Part shown: positions 22,623 to 31,616 of the stretch, piece after piece
Position numbering within the stretch: position 1 is the first letter of the stretch
How the letters are laid out: every line of letters starts with the position of its first letter
From: Deltaproteobacteria bacterium
Lineage (GTDB): Bacteria; Desulfobacterota; Syntrophia; Syntrophales; UBA2210
Length of the DNA: 34,293 bases
Reading direction: 5' to 3'
NCBI GenBank assembly: GCA_019313695.1
Contig: JAFDAS010000029.1
Location: 1 to 34,293, forward strand
Position numbers and translations under genes: made by a program
Notes under the pieces: generated by a model
The model's database searches: none
Seen by the model: the letters and a program-made list of their open reading frames with translations, nothing else
Told to the model about the DNA's origin: nothing

Positions 22623-23432
22623 ATGCCGGAAAAAAAGATATGCATCATAGGCGGGGGGAACATGGGCGAGGCGCTCACCGGAGGGATCATTTCAAGCGGC
22701 CTGGCGCGTGCGGAGGACATAACAATACATGACATAGAAAAGGAACGGCTTGCGTACTTCAGGGACAAATATCATGTATGTGTGTCGGCCGACATCGCGG
22801 GAGCCATAGAGACCTCCGACATCGTTATCCTGGCAGTAAAACCCCGGAATATGGAAACCGTCTTAGGGGATATTGCTGATGCCGTCGCGGACAGGCTCGT
22901 CATATCCATCGCGGCGGGTATCACCCTCGGGTTCATGGAGGAACGTCTGGGTGGGAATGCACGCGCAATCAGGGTAATGCCGAATACACCCGCCCTCATA
23001 GGCGAAGGCGCGGCGGCCCTTGCAGGCGGAAAGAACGCAACGGACAGCGATATCGCCACAGCCCGCCGGATATTCGATTCCGTGGGAATTACAGTCGTTG
23101 TCAAAGAAGAACTGATCGACGCGGTTACAGGCCTGAGCGGGAGCGGTCCCGCCTATGGATTCATTATCATAGACGCGCTTGCAAATGCAGGTGTCAGCCA
23201 GGGGCTTGAAGCCGGGACCGCGTTAAAATTAGCGGCCCAGACCATGTTAGGTGCCGCGAAACTCTGCCTCAACGGAGACAAGACGCCGGCACAGCTCACA
23301 GACATGGTAACATCCCCCGGGGGCACCACCATAGAAGGCATAAAGGCGCTCAAGGCCGGGAAAATCAGGGAAGCCCTCGCGGCGGCAGTGGAAGCCGCGA
23401 CAAAGAAATCGAAGGAATTGGGTGAAAAATAG
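22623..23432 (+). CDS. proC: Pyrroline-5-carboxylate reductase
   Basis: The start is set at the ATG at 22623 (MPEKKICIIGGGNMG), giving 269 residues, the usual ProC length. The track's 22536 start would add 29 residues without similarity. GGGAGG lies about 13 bases upstream. The N-terminal Rossmann motif is IIGGGNMGEALTGGI. The dimerisation and catalytic C-terminal domain has GLSGSGPAYGFIIIDALANA and DMVTSPGGTTIEGIKAL. It performs the last step of proline synthesis, reducing pyrroline-5-carboxylate with NAD(P)H in the cytoplasm. In many bacteria it is co-directional with yggT; here it is divergent. Confidence 0.96.
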   Translation: MPEKKICIIGGGNMGEALTGGIISSGLARAEDITIHDIEKERLAYFRDKYHVCVSADIAGAIETSDIVILAVKPRNMETVLGDIADAVADRLVISIAAGITLGFMEERLGGNARAIRVMPNTPALIGEGAAALAGGKNATDSDIATARRIFDSVGITVVVKEELIDAVTGLSGSGPAYGFIIIDALANAGVSQGLEAGTALKLAAQTMLGAAKLCLNGDKTPAQLTDMVTSPGGTTIEGIKALKAGKIREALAAAVEAATKKSKELGEK

Positions 23433-23550
23433 TCAGCTACTGACATGCGGCGTTCCACCGGCCCAGCGGAAGTCATGCCATCAGCAAAAAAAGGGGGAAT
23501 GCTGAATTTTTCGTATTACAAACCGAAGTATATTACTATACGAGGCGACA

Positions 23551-25020
23551 ATGACCTTAACTGTCAGAAGATTACCGAATAAATTTTACCCGGATCCAGC
23601 AAGGGTCATCTCCAGATTTTATATGCCTGGTTCTGAGGATAGGGTAAGAAGTATAATCAAGCGAATATTGGACTTCTCCGACCAGGAGGTGGGTTCAACT
23701 CTTAATGAGGTGCTCTCGGATTTTTCAAAGCGGCATCGCAATATCTCAAAAGTTTTTGAGAAAAATTTTGATACCGTAAAATACGTCCTGACATCGAACC
23801 TTAGAATATCCCCGGATACACTGTCTCTTGAAAGAAAATTGCTGATCGGTTCCTACTTTACATCGGAATATGCGATCGAGGCAGCCGCCTTCTTTAATCC
23901 CTCGATCGTCGAGGACCCGAACCAGGGGAATCTGGAAGAAGGACAGGAACGCGTCATTGTAAGCTTTCGCGCAGTCGGGGAGGGACATATCTCATCCATC
24001 GTATTCAGGGGGGGCATAATTACCCGGGATAATGAGCTGATCTTCAAACTGGCCGGAAGGTTCGTTGATTTACCGGAAACCGTAAAGCGTCATGTATATG
24101 ATAAGAAACATTTTTTGGAAAAATTACAGGAGATGCATGTCCAGAAGGATATCATTGGATTTGTTATGAGCAGCCTGGGAGATAAATTTACCTACCGTGA
24201 ATTGCAGGAAAGTATTGCCGAAATCAGCAAAAAGATAAAATTAAGCTACAGTAAGGAAAAGGTTATAAATGCAATGAACTGGCTGGCCAGTTCCCATTAC
24301 GAAATAAGCTTTTCCCTGGACACCGCCATATCGGAACGCGTTATCTTTCCGGTCTCTACCCATGAAAGCAATGGTATCGAAGATGCGCGATTTGTAAGAT
24401 TTACCAATGGTGACGGCAGTGTCACCTACTTCGCGACATACACGGCGTATAACGGATATACCATCTTGCCGAAGTCCATAGAAACGAAAGATTTTTATCA
24501 TTTCAAGATATCCCCGATCTACGGTAAATACACCCAAAACAAAAATCTGTCCTTGTTTCCGAAAAAAATTAGCGGTAAATATGCCATGCTCTCGCGCCAT
24601 GACGGGGTGAATAATTACATTATGTTTTCCGATGACATCCATTTTTGGCGCCATGCGCAAAAAATACAGGAACCCAGATATCCGTGGGAATTTATTCAAC
24701 TGGGCAATTGTGGCTCCCCCATTGAGACCGAAAAAGGCTGGCTGGTGATTACCCACGGAGTGGGACCGATGAGAAGGTACAGCCTGGGGGCGGTGTTGCT
24801 CGACCTGGAGGACCCCTCCAAAATCATCGGCCAGCTCCGGAAACCATTGCTGATGGCCAATGAGAAAGAAAGAGAAGGCTATGTGCCAAATGTCGTTTAT
24901 TCCTGCGGATCACTTATTCATAACGGTGATCTGATTATCCCTTACGGGATGTCCGATTATGCTTCAGGTTTTGCCACAGTGCCGGTGAATGAGCTTTTGA
25001 ACAGCTTGTTGAATGATTGA
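23551..25020 (+). CDS. GH130-family beta-mannoside phosphorylase-like protein, long form
   Basis: A 489-residue protein. Residues 1-130 are a helical extension. A five-bladed beta-propeller of GH130 type follows, containing the catalytic-acid motif NGIEDARFVRF (Asp278), then FQLGNCGSPIE-type and HGVGPMRRYSLGAVLLDLED segments and the closing YVPNVVYSCGSL. GH130 enzymes are inverting phosphorylases or hydrolases acting on beta-1,2- or beta-1,4-mannosides in the cytoplasm; no signal peptide is present, which fits. GAGGCG precedes the ATG. It faces the opposite way from the second GH130 gene at 27122-28051. The linkage it acts on cannot be read from the sequence. Confidence 0.87.
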   Translation: MTLTVRRLPNKFYPDPARVISRFYMPGSEDRVRSIIKRILDFSDQEVGSTLNEVLSDFSKRHRNISKVFEKNFDTVKYVLTSNLRISPDTLSLERKLLIGSYFTSEYAIEAAAFFNPSIVEDPNQGNLEEGQERVIVSFRAVGEGHISSIVFRGGIITRDNELIFKLAGRFVDLPETVKRHVYDKKHFLEKLQEMHVQKDIIGFVMSSLGDKFTYRELQESIAEISKKIKLSYSKEKVINAMNWLASSHYEISFSLDTAISERVIFPVSTHESNGIEDARFVRFTNGDGSVTYFATYTAYNGYTILPKSIETKDFYHFKISPIYGKYTQNKNLSLFPKKISGKYAMLSRHDGVNNYIMFSDDIHFWRHAQKIQEPRYPWEFIQLGNCGSPIETEKGWLVITHGVGPMRRYSLGAVLLDLEDPSKIIGQLRKPLLMANEKEREGYVPNVVYSCGSLIHNGDLIIPYGMSDYASGFATVPVNELLNSLLND

Positions 25021-25485
25021 GGGTGTCGGTGTCTTTCTCTAATGCGGCAAAGCCGCAAAGGTAAAAAGGTTCGGGGTTCAAGGTTTCTCATTCCAATGCT
25101 CCAGCATAGGAAGGCATATCAAAGATTAACGTCCAACATCGAACATTGAGCGCCGAACGTCGAATGAAAAACAAATACCCAATACTGTTACCTGTTATCA
25201 GTTACCTGTTGCCGCTGGTCAACTGCAAATTGTAACCCCCTGATCCCATCCCATTCAACATTTGATGTTGGACGTTCGATATTCGATGTTCATTTTCGAT
25301 TCTCGATACCTGCCGCCAACATCTGCGCAAAAAACGCAGTTATTGAGGATAAAGACTCTAAATTGCAGAAGTATCTCGGTTTTGTTTAAAAATGCCTGCG
25401 ATGACCGGCAAACACTTATTAGCAATAATATGCATGATGTATTTGATGAAGTGGGATGTAACCACTGAGAGACGGGGGAATATAG
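25021..25485. other. Intergenic region with inverted short-motif arrays
   Basis: About 465 bases without a gene. It contains a small hairpin (tgcggc/gccgca, 25043-25057) without a T-run, and the two inverted arrays described separately. The ORF at 25262-25468 is built on the array and has no domain. Confidence 0.6.
25129..25310. repeat. Inverted arrays of 'cgtccaacatcgaac'-type motifs
   Basis: The left array (about 25129-25170) repeats short units such as cgtccaacatcgaacatt and gccgaacgtcgaatg. The right array (about 25253-25310) holds the opposite strand form, for example gatgttggacgttcgat and attcgatgttcattttcgat. The arms could pair in single strands. It looks like a dispersed non-coding repeat rather than a CRISPR: units are short, imperfect and lack spacers. 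Confidence 0.65.
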
Positions 25486-26031
25486 ATGGGAGAACAAAGC
25501 GTCTACGATGACTTGGAGCCCAAAATTCATAAGAAAATCGCCGAGGCAGTTGCCGATGCGGTTCCGGTTTTAGATGTTGCCTGTGGTGATGGCAGGCTGA
25601 CCGGTTTCATTGCATCGGGGTCTGGCTGCAAGACTTATGGTATCGATATCTCCGTATCTCATCTGACTGAAGCCCGGGAAAAAGCGGAGGCTCGGGGCGT
25701 CTCGCATCTTGTGTACCTCGCTGCCGGGGATGCACGGAAACTCTGTTTTCTTGATGGATCTTTCGGTTCTCTTATCATGCTTTACTCTTTGCACGAGATT
25801 CAGTATCTGCCGCAGGCACTGGAGGAGGCTCGACGAGTATTGAGACCTAACGGGAAGTTCATAGTAGTGGATCCTGTTAAAGGCGGCAAAGCTGAAACGC
25901 TCTGGAATGAGAGTTACTATGGTCTGGAGGAGATCGAGTCTATGTTGACGCATGCAGGATTCAGCAAGCTGACCTCCGACTTCCTGTACGATGATATCGT
26001 GTTTGTTTCGGCAAAAAAGGTTCCGATTTAA
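25486..26031 (+). CDS. Class I SAM-dependent methyltransferase (Methyltransf_11-like)
   Basis: A 181-residue cytoplasmic protein. SAM motif I is VPVLDVACGDGRLTGF (residues about 27-41). The acidic end of strand 2 is YGIDIS, motif II or III region is AAGDARKLCFLDGSFGSLIM, and the late strand is VLRPNGKFIVVDP. This is the pattern of ubiquinone/menaquinone-type small-molecule methyltransferases, but at 181 residues the substrate cannot be assigned. A GGGGGA ribosome site lies upstream. It stands alone between the inverted arrays and the converging GT4 gene. Confidence 0.88.
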   Translation: MGEQSVYDDLEPKIHKKIAEAVADAVPVLDVACGDGRLTGFIASGSGCKTYGIDISVSHLTEAREKAEARGVSHLVYLAAGDARKLCFLDGSFGSLIMLYSLHEIQYLPQALEEARRVLRPNGKFIVVDPVKGGKAETLWNESYYGLEEIESMLTHAGFSKLTSDFLYDDIVFVSAKKVPI

Positions 26032-26042
26032 ACTGATAAGAA

Positions 26043-26063
26043 TCCCCTTTTTCGTAAAGGGGA
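26043..26063. terminator. Hairpin between converging genes
   Basis: tccccttt-ttcgt-aaagggga forms an 8-base-pair stem with a 5-base loop between the stops of the methyltransferase and the GT4 gene. There is no good T-run on either side, so it may be a weak bidirectional terminator or a short dispersed repeat. Confidence 0.4.
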
Positions 26064-26103
26064 CCAGGAAAAACGTCTTTGTGTGTCAATGGAATAATGA
26101 CTA

Positions 26104-27120
26104 CTAAGGATAGTTATTATCCAGTATCTTGTGATAAACTTCAATATAATCATCGACCATTTTTTCCTGACTGAAATGCCTTTCTGCCCACCTCCGGCAG
26201 TATTTGCGGTCAATCTGCCTTATATTTTTTAAGGCAGATACGGCTTCATCCACCGTGTCAACCAGAAATCCGGTCTTTCCCTGGACGATCAGCTCCGGCA
26301 TGGAACCCTTATTAAAGGCAACCACCGGCGTTCCGCAAAGCATCGATTCAGCCACACTCAGGCCAAAGGGCTCGGCGAAATTGATGGGATGAAGCAGGGC
26401 ATACGCATGGCCGAGCAGGGTATCTCTTTTTTCCGGGCCTGAGTTGCCGACATAAACAATCTTATCATTTAAAAACGGTCTTACCTTTTTTTCATAATAT
26501 CTCTGATCCTGGATAAATCCGGAAATAATGAGCCTCATGTTAAATTTCTTAGCAATTTGAATGGCTTCATGGGTTCCTTTGTCCGGATGAATCCTGCCGA
26601 AATATAAAAGATACCCACCCACGGCTTCCTTCAGAGTAAAGCCAGCCACATTGATGCCGTTGTAAACCGTGGCGACATACTCCAGTTCCGGGCTGCGATC
26701 CGCATTGCTGATGGATACGAACCAACTGTGATCATTATACTGTTTGAAAACCGGGATGATCCTGGGTGAGGAAAATCCGTGGATGGTGGTTACCATCGGC
26801 GTGTTAATAAGACGTGAATAGGTCAACGGGAGAAAATCATAGTTGTTGTGGATGATGTCAAATTCATCGGCACATTCCATCATGTGCGCAATATGCAGGC
26901 ACTCCCATACCTTGGGATCGAGCGTTTTGTCTTCTTCATAGGGCCGCTCGCATATGTATTTTAGTTTTGCCCGGGTCAGAGAATCACCCGTCGCAAAAAG
27001 CGTTACGTCAAATCCGCGTTTGACAAGACCCTCTGTGATATTAGATGCAACCTGCTCCCACGGGCCATAATGCCGTGGTGGAGTCCTCCAGCAAATCGGG
27101 GCCAAGACTGCGATCTTCAT
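26104..27120 (-). CDS. GT4-family glycosyltransferase
   Basis: A 338-residue GT-B fold enzyme. N-terminal part: MKIAVLAPICWRTPPRHYGPWEQVASNI, shortened here to the glycine-proline loop PPRHYGPWEQ, then FDIIHNN. The C-terminal nucleotide-sugar domain has YLLYFGRIHPDKGTHEAI and the EX7E motif in EPFGLSVAESMLCGTPVVAF. GT4 enzymes use GDP-mannose, UDP-glucose or similar donors with retention. It begins 1 base after the stop of the GH130 gene upstream, so the two are translationally linked. Coupling to a GH130 suggests a mannose-containing product, which is inference. Confidence 0.9.
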   Translation of the reverse strand: MKIAVLAPICWRTPPRHYGPWEQVASNITEGLVKRGFDVTLFATGDSLTRAKLKYICERPYEEDKTLDPKVWECLHIAHMMECADEFDIIHNNYDFLPLTYSRLINTPMVTTIHGFSSPRIIPVFKQYNDHSWFVSISNADRSPELEYVATVYNGINVAGFTLKEAVGGYLLYFGRIHPDKGTHEAIQIAKKFNMRLIISGFIQDQRYYEKKVRPFLNDKIVYVGNSGPEKRDTLLGHAYALLHPINFAEPFGLSVAESMLCGTPVVAFNKGSMPELIVQGKTGFLVDTVDEAVSALKNIRQIDRKYCRRWAERHFSQEKMVDDYIEVYHKILDNNYP

Positions 27121-27121
27121 C

Positions 27122-28051
27122 TTACACCGCCGCCCTGGGATTTTTCAGACAAAGGTCAACCAGGTCATTTATGTCGGCCGTACCCACGCACATCACTGTA
27201 TCAGCCGCGCCCCAGTAGATTTTAAGTGTGCCGTCGCTCTCGGGCACCGCCCCGCAGGTAAAAACGACATTGGGGACATAACCGGTGATTTCATATTCTT
27301 CTTCCGGCTGCAGGATCCAGCCGTCACTGACCCCCCTGATTATAGAGGGATTTGTTAAATCATGCAGGGCAACCCCCAGGCGGTAGACGCAACCGGCCAT
27401 GGTCTGAAAGACGCCGTGGTAGATATTCAGCCAGCCCTGATCGGTCTTAATGGGAGGGGCTCCTGGCCCTATTTTCATCTCATCCCAGTGATATTGAGCC
27501 GGTTTCATAATCAACCTGGAGCCCCCCCAGTATTTCAGATCGGGAGAATAGGATATCCAGATGGACCAGGGGGTTATCCCCGAATGGGGTCTGTCCAGAC
27601 GGGCATACCGGCCGTCGATCTTTTCAGGGAAAATAACCAGGTTGCGATAATCTGCCTCCGTAATCAGGGCAAACCGTTCTATCTTGTTAAAGTCTCTTGT
27701 TTTGGCCAGCGCGATGCGCGCGCCATACCTGGAATACGCACTGTAGGTGATCAGATATTCACCATCGATACAGGTGATGCGAGGATCTTCGATACCGTAC
27801 TCTTCATATACCTGAAATATCCCTTGCGTCGCCGGGGTCATAAAGGGCTTTTCGGTAACCGTAAACCGGAACCCGTCATCACTTTCAGCCAGCCCTAAAA
27901 TACTGCGGCCGCTCGTCAGATGCGAGCGGAAGATCATTATGTATCTGTCGTTATACCTGGTTATCCCGGCATTATGAACCGTTGCCACCGGATAGGGCAC
28001 ATCCTCTTTCGTTAAGATTGGATTCTTTTCATATCTTCGAATAATCGGCAT
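27122..28051 (-). CDS. GH130-family beta-mannoside phosphorylase-like protein, short form
   Basis: A 309-residue cytoplasmic enzyme of the compact GH130 type. It has the start MPIIRRYEKNPIL, the catalytic-acid motif YGIEDPRITCIDGEYLITYS (Asp89), and the phosphate or sugar pocket segment IGPGAPPIKTDQGWLNIYHG, then GYVPNVVFTCGAV. An Arg and His pattern that separates phosphorylases from hydrolases was not resolved by eye. AAGGAG precedes the ATG. It lies 102 bases downstream of the bifunctional GT gene and directly precedes the GT4 gene, so it is part of one carbohydrate operon. The compact size resembles beta-1,2-mannoside phosphorylases, but linkage is not proven. Confidence 0.92.
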   Translation of the reverse strand: MPIIRRYEKNPILTKEDVPYPVATVHNAGITRYNDRYIMIFRSHLTSGRSILGLAESDDGFRFTVTEKPFMTPATQGIFQVYEEYGIEDPRITCIDGEYLITYSAYSRYGARIALAKTRDFNKIERFALITEADYRNLVIFPEKIDGRYARLDRPHSGITPWSIWISYSPDLKYWGGSRLIMKPAQYHWDEMKIGPGAPPIKTDQGWLNIYHGVFQTMAGCVYRLGVALHDLTNPSIIRGVSDGWILQPEEEYEITGYVPNVVFTCGAVPESDGTLKIYWGAADTVMCVGTADINDLVDLCLKNPRAAV

Positions 28052-28153
28052 TCATAAACTCCTTACATTGTTGTGCGCGGCAGGGCTTTTCTCGGCATAA
28101 TCCCCTGCGGGAACAAGACCTGACCGGGTTATTCAATTAGAATATCGCCGCCA

Positions 28154-30376
28154 TTAAGTCTCATGCTCATGGGCCCGAAGGACTGTCAGGTGAGCAATGA
28201 GATACGCCAGGATACTTTCCGCACCCTGGTTCCGGTTTACACCATGGCTTTCCAGACCGTCACAACAGCCACATGTCTCAAAATCATATAACGGGATCCG
28301 CAGATCATTTTCACCTAAAAACCACATAAAGGAAGCAAACATCCGGTCGAGATAATGTTTATCCATGGTCACGACATAGGCCTGGTAGAACATCATAACT
28401 GAGGCCATCACATCAATGGCTTGCTGTGCATACTGCGCGCATTGTCCACCCTTCTGATACCAGCCCTCGGTCCCCACCGGTGCAAGATACTCGTCTCTAA
28501 AAATGATTTTTTCCAGAAAGTCCGCCGTCTCACGGGCGACGGCCAGCGCTTTTTCATCACCGGTTATTTCATGAGCATGGAACAGGGCCAGGGGGATAAT
28601 GCCGTTGTCATAGGTAAGCGCCGGTTCAAACCACCGCCAGTCCTGATCACTTTCGTTTTCGTACGATACGACGATCTTGTATGCCATATCTCTAAGGGTT
28701 TTATTCATGCCTTCATCGCTCGGATAGCGATGGAGATAATGACAGATGCCGATGATCGTATTGGCAATACCGCGGATAGAATGCATGTTCTGAAGATTTG
28801 GATACGCCCTGGAGAACAGTTCGTTGGCCAGCTGAAAGAAGGCGTCATTGGGAGAAAAATGAATAAGATATCCCAGCGCCCATATGGTTCTCCCGAAAGA
28901 ATCCTCCGATCCGACCTCATCCAGAAAGTTTCGATTGTAGCTTAAAAAATTCCTGAATGAACCGTCCTCGTTTTGCATGTAATCGGTATAACTAAGATAA
29001 ACGGGGAGTAGCTCCAGAGTCGCCGGGTCTTTTTGCTGGCGATAGGCCATGGTCGCCATTAAAAGCCCCCGGGCATTATCATCCAGGCAATATCCTTCCT
29101 TCCGGTTTGGTACACTGTATCTTGCATGCTGGATAATACCGGTATCATCGGTTAACCGCCGGACATGGGCCAGATTAAAGGGAGGGAGAACCAACGGATC
29201 GACGACAGATTCTTCTTTAACGTTAATCACCGGGTAGGACTGCACCACATCTCGGATGAGCCTGGTATATTTTCTCCCGATAATGGGCCATGTCATCCGG
29301 CGGCCGTAGTCGTAAGCCTTCTGTCGCAATTCGAGCAGGGCTGAAGGGTCATCCAGCAGTTCGTTGAGGATGCCGGCCAGTGCATTTGAATCGTGAAAAT
29401 CAAAAAGCCTTCCCCTCCCGTCCGCCAGGAGCTCCTGCGCGTGCCAGTAAGGCGTGGAGATTACGGCAGCGCCCGCTCCGACCGCGTAGGCCAGGGTCCC
29501 GCTGGTAATTTGGGCTTTATTCAGATAGGGGGTAATGTAGATATCGGTAGCGGACAGGTATTCAAACAGTTCCGTCGAACTGACAAAACTGTCATAAAAA
29601 TAGACATGCTTTCTCAGATTATTCTTTTCGACCAGACGTCGCAGATAATTCCTGTACTCCTCGCCGGAAACTCGCACCACAGCCGGGTGCGTTTTGCCTA
29701 ACACGATATAAATGAGATCCGGATGTTTCCGGACAACCTCAGGCAAAGCCTGGATTACCGTTTCAATCCCCTTGCTCCTGCTCAAGAGACCAAAGGTCAG
29801 CAGTGATTTTTTCTTTTCCAGCTTAATTTTCTTTTTATAATGATTTCTCTGGACAGGATCGAAATCAGGGACCCCGTGCTCAAACAGCTCAATCTTATCT
29901 CGCGGTACATCGTAGGTTTCGGTTAAAAAATCTATAGCGAGACGACTCATCACTACCACTTTTTCGGCCTCTTCACCGATTTCATGGATAATGGCCCTTT
30001 CATTGTAGGAAGGTTTTTTAAGCACCGTATGCAGTGTAGCAATAAAAGGTATCTCCAGCCGATGAATTAACGGAAGGATATAAATACCGCTGTCACCGCC
30101 GAATATGCCGAACTCATGTTCCAGCACACAGATATCGGCATCACTGTGATTGATAAATTTAACCGCTTTCAAATAATCCTGCTGATAATCCTGCCGGATC
30201 ACATATCTTACTTTTTCAGGGTAGGAATAGCTCTGGCCCCGATCGTTCATGGCGATAATGTGGCCCTCAGCTTCATTGGTTCTTTCCACCGAATCGATCA
30301 GATCCCTCGTAAATGTCGCAATCCCGCATTCCCGCGGGGGGTAATTACCGATACAGGCAACTTTGAACTTTTCCAT
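28154..30376 (-). CDS. GT4-like glycosyltransferase with C-terminal helical glycosidase-like domain
   Basis: I use the ATG at 30376 (MEKFKVACIGNYPPRECGIA), which has AAAGGAG 7 bases upstream; the track's 30421 start would overlap icd. This gives 740 residues. Residues about 1-375 are a GT-B fold (FGLLSRSKGIETVIQALPEV, TPYWHAQELLADGRG). The usual EX7E is not present; the region reads ITSGTLAYAVGAGAAVIS. Residues about 400-740 look like an alpha/alpha-toroid: YCLDDNARGLLMATMAYR, SEDSFGRTIWALGYLIHF, GGQCAQYAQQAIDVMAS and a closing NRNQGAESILAYLIAHLTVL. A two-domain protein that builds and trims or senses a glycan fits the GH130 neighbours. It begins 11 bases after the icd stop. Confidence 0.85.
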   Translation of the reverse strand: MEKFKVACIGNYPPRECGIATFTRDLIDSVERTNEAEGHIIAMNDRGQSYSYPEKVRYVIRQDYQQDYLKAVKFINHSDADICVLEHEFGIFGGDSGIYILPLIHRLEIPFIATLHTVLKKPSYNERAIIHEIGEEAEKVVVMSRLAIDFLTETYDVPRDKIELFEHGVPDFDPVQRNHYKKKIKLEKKKSLLTFGLLSRSKGIETVIQALPEVVRKHPDLIYIVLGKTHPAVVRVSGEEYRNYLRRLVEKNNLRKHVYFYDSFVSSTELFEYLSATDIYITPYLNKAQITSGTLAYAVGAGAAVISTPYWHAQELLADGRGRLFDFHDSNALAGILNELLDDPSALLELRQKAYDYGRRMTWPIIGRKYTRLIRDVVQSYPVINVKEESVVDPLVLPPFNLAHVRRLTDDTGIIQHARYSVPNRKEGYCLDDNARGLLMATMAYRQQKDPATLELLPVYLSYTDYMQNEDGSFRNFLSYNRNFLDEVGSEDSFGRTIWALGYLIHFSPNDAFFQLANELFSRAYPNLQNMHSIRGIANTIIGICHYLHRYPSDEGMNKTLRDMAYKIVVSYENESDQDWRWFEPALTYDNGIIPLALFHAHEITGDEKALAVARETADFLEKIIFRDEYLAPVGTEGWYQKGGQCAQYAQQAIDVMASVMMFYQAYVVTMDKHYLDRMFASFMWFLGENDLRIPLYDFETCGCCDGLESHGVNRNQGAESILAYLIAHLTVLRAHEHET

Positions 30377-30387
30377 TCGGATCTCCT

Positions 30388-31605
30388 TTATAATTTCTTC
30401 TCGAGATTTTGTCTTATACAATCAATAAACTCTTCAGTGTAAACCCGTCTGTTATTTGAATCGGGATCAGCGACAAGCATAAGGTCACCCGTCATGATCC
30501 CGCTTTCAACGGTCTCTAATGCGGCATCTTCTATTTTTCGGGCAAACTCGCCGACCTCGGGGGTGCCGTCAAGTTCCGCTCTCTTTTTCAGACATCCGGT
30601 CCAGGCAAATATAAGCGCCATTGAGTTCGTGGATGTCTTCTCGCCCGCGAGATGTTTGTAGTAGTGCTTCTGGACGGTCCCATGAGCCGCCTCGTACTCA
30701 AAGTATCCTTGTGGAGATACGAGGACGGATGTCATCATGGCAAGGCTTCCATTGGCGGAAGCCAACATGTCCGACATGACGTCTCCGTCGTAGTTCTTGC
30801 AGGCCCAGAGCATACCGCCTTCCGACTTCATCACTCGCGCAACGGCATCATCGATCAAGGTGAAAAAATACTCTATCCCTGCCGCTTCGAATTTATCCTT
30901 CCAGTTCGCATCGAACTCTTCCTGAAAAATATTGCGGAACTCAGCATCATAAGTCTTGGAGACTGTATCCTTCGTGCCGAACCAGCAGTCTATCTTCTGG
31001 TCGTATGCGTATGTAAAGCACGCCCGGGCAAAGCTCCTGATGGACGGCTCTGTATTGTGAATTCCCTGTATAATCCCGGGGACAGTAAATTCATGGATGA
31101 CTTTTCTTATGGGTTCCCCACCGCCACTGGGTGTAAAAACTAACTCCCCGATACCGGGCCCCGTAACCTTTATCTCCTGGTTTTTGTAGATATCGCCATA
31201 CGCGTGCCTTCCGATATGGATCGGCTTTTTCCAGTTCGCGACCGCCGGTTTTATGTTTTTGACCAGAATGGGTGCCCTGAAAACGGTCCCATCTAACATC
31301 CCCCTGATGGTTCCGTTGGGGCTGTCCCACTGCTTCTTGAGACCATATTCCTCGACCCTGTCCGCGTTGGGTGTAATGGTAGCGCATTTGACGCCTACCT
31401 TGTATTTCATGATGGCGCGAGCAGAATCGATGGTGACCTGGTCGTCGGTTTCGTCCCTGTTCTTGAGTCCAAGGTCGTAGTACTCGGTTTCCATGTCGAG
31501 ATACGGCAGGAGCAGTTTATCCTTGACCATCTGCCACATAATCCGGGTCATTTCATCCCCATCCATTTCTACTATCGGTGTTTTTACTCTGATCTTTTCG
31601 CTCAT
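30388..31605 (-). CDS. icd: NADP-dependent isocitrate dehydrogenase, homodimeric eukaryote-like type
   Basis: A 405-residue enzyme that turns isocitrate into 2-oxoglutarate and CO2. Signatures include the start [17 protein letters not shown], the substrate-binding [19 protein letters not shown], the metal-binding [20 protein letters not shown] then NYDGDVMSD, and the cofactor region [10 protein letters not shown]. The last favours NADP. This is the class II type found in eukaryotes and many deltaproteobacteria, not the E. coli type. It lies 11 bases downstream of aconitase, forming a two-step citric-acid-cycle unit, and 11 bases upstream of the two-domain GT gene. Confidence 0.96.
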   Translation of the reverse strand: MSEKIRVKTPIVEMDGDEMTRIMWQMVKDKLLLPYLDMETEYYDLGLKNRDETDDQVTIDSARAIMKYKVGVKCATITPNADRVEEYGLKKQWDSPNGTIRGMLDGTVFRAPILVKNIKPAVANWKKPIHIGRHAYGDIYKNQEIKVTGPGIGELVFTPSGGGEPIRKVIHEFTVPGIIQGIHNTEPSIRSFARACFTYAYDQKIDCWFGTKDTVSKTYDAEFRNIFQEEFDANWKDKFEAAGIEYFFTLIDDAVARVMKSEGGMLWACKNYDGDVMSDMLASANGSLAMMTSVLVSPQGYFEYEAAHGTVQKHYYKHLAGEKTSTNSMALIFAWTGCLKKRAELDGTPEVGEFARKIEDAALETVESGIMTGDLMLVADPDSNNRRVYTEEFIDCIRQNLEKKL

Positions 31606-31616
31606 TCCTGTTTCTC

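Noticed and set aside
25043-25057. Rho-independent terminator after the long GH130 gene
   Set aside because: The 6-base-pair hairpin has no T-run after it.
25129-25310. CRISPR array
   Set aside because: Units are short, imperfect and contiguous, with no spacers of uniform length and no cas genes.
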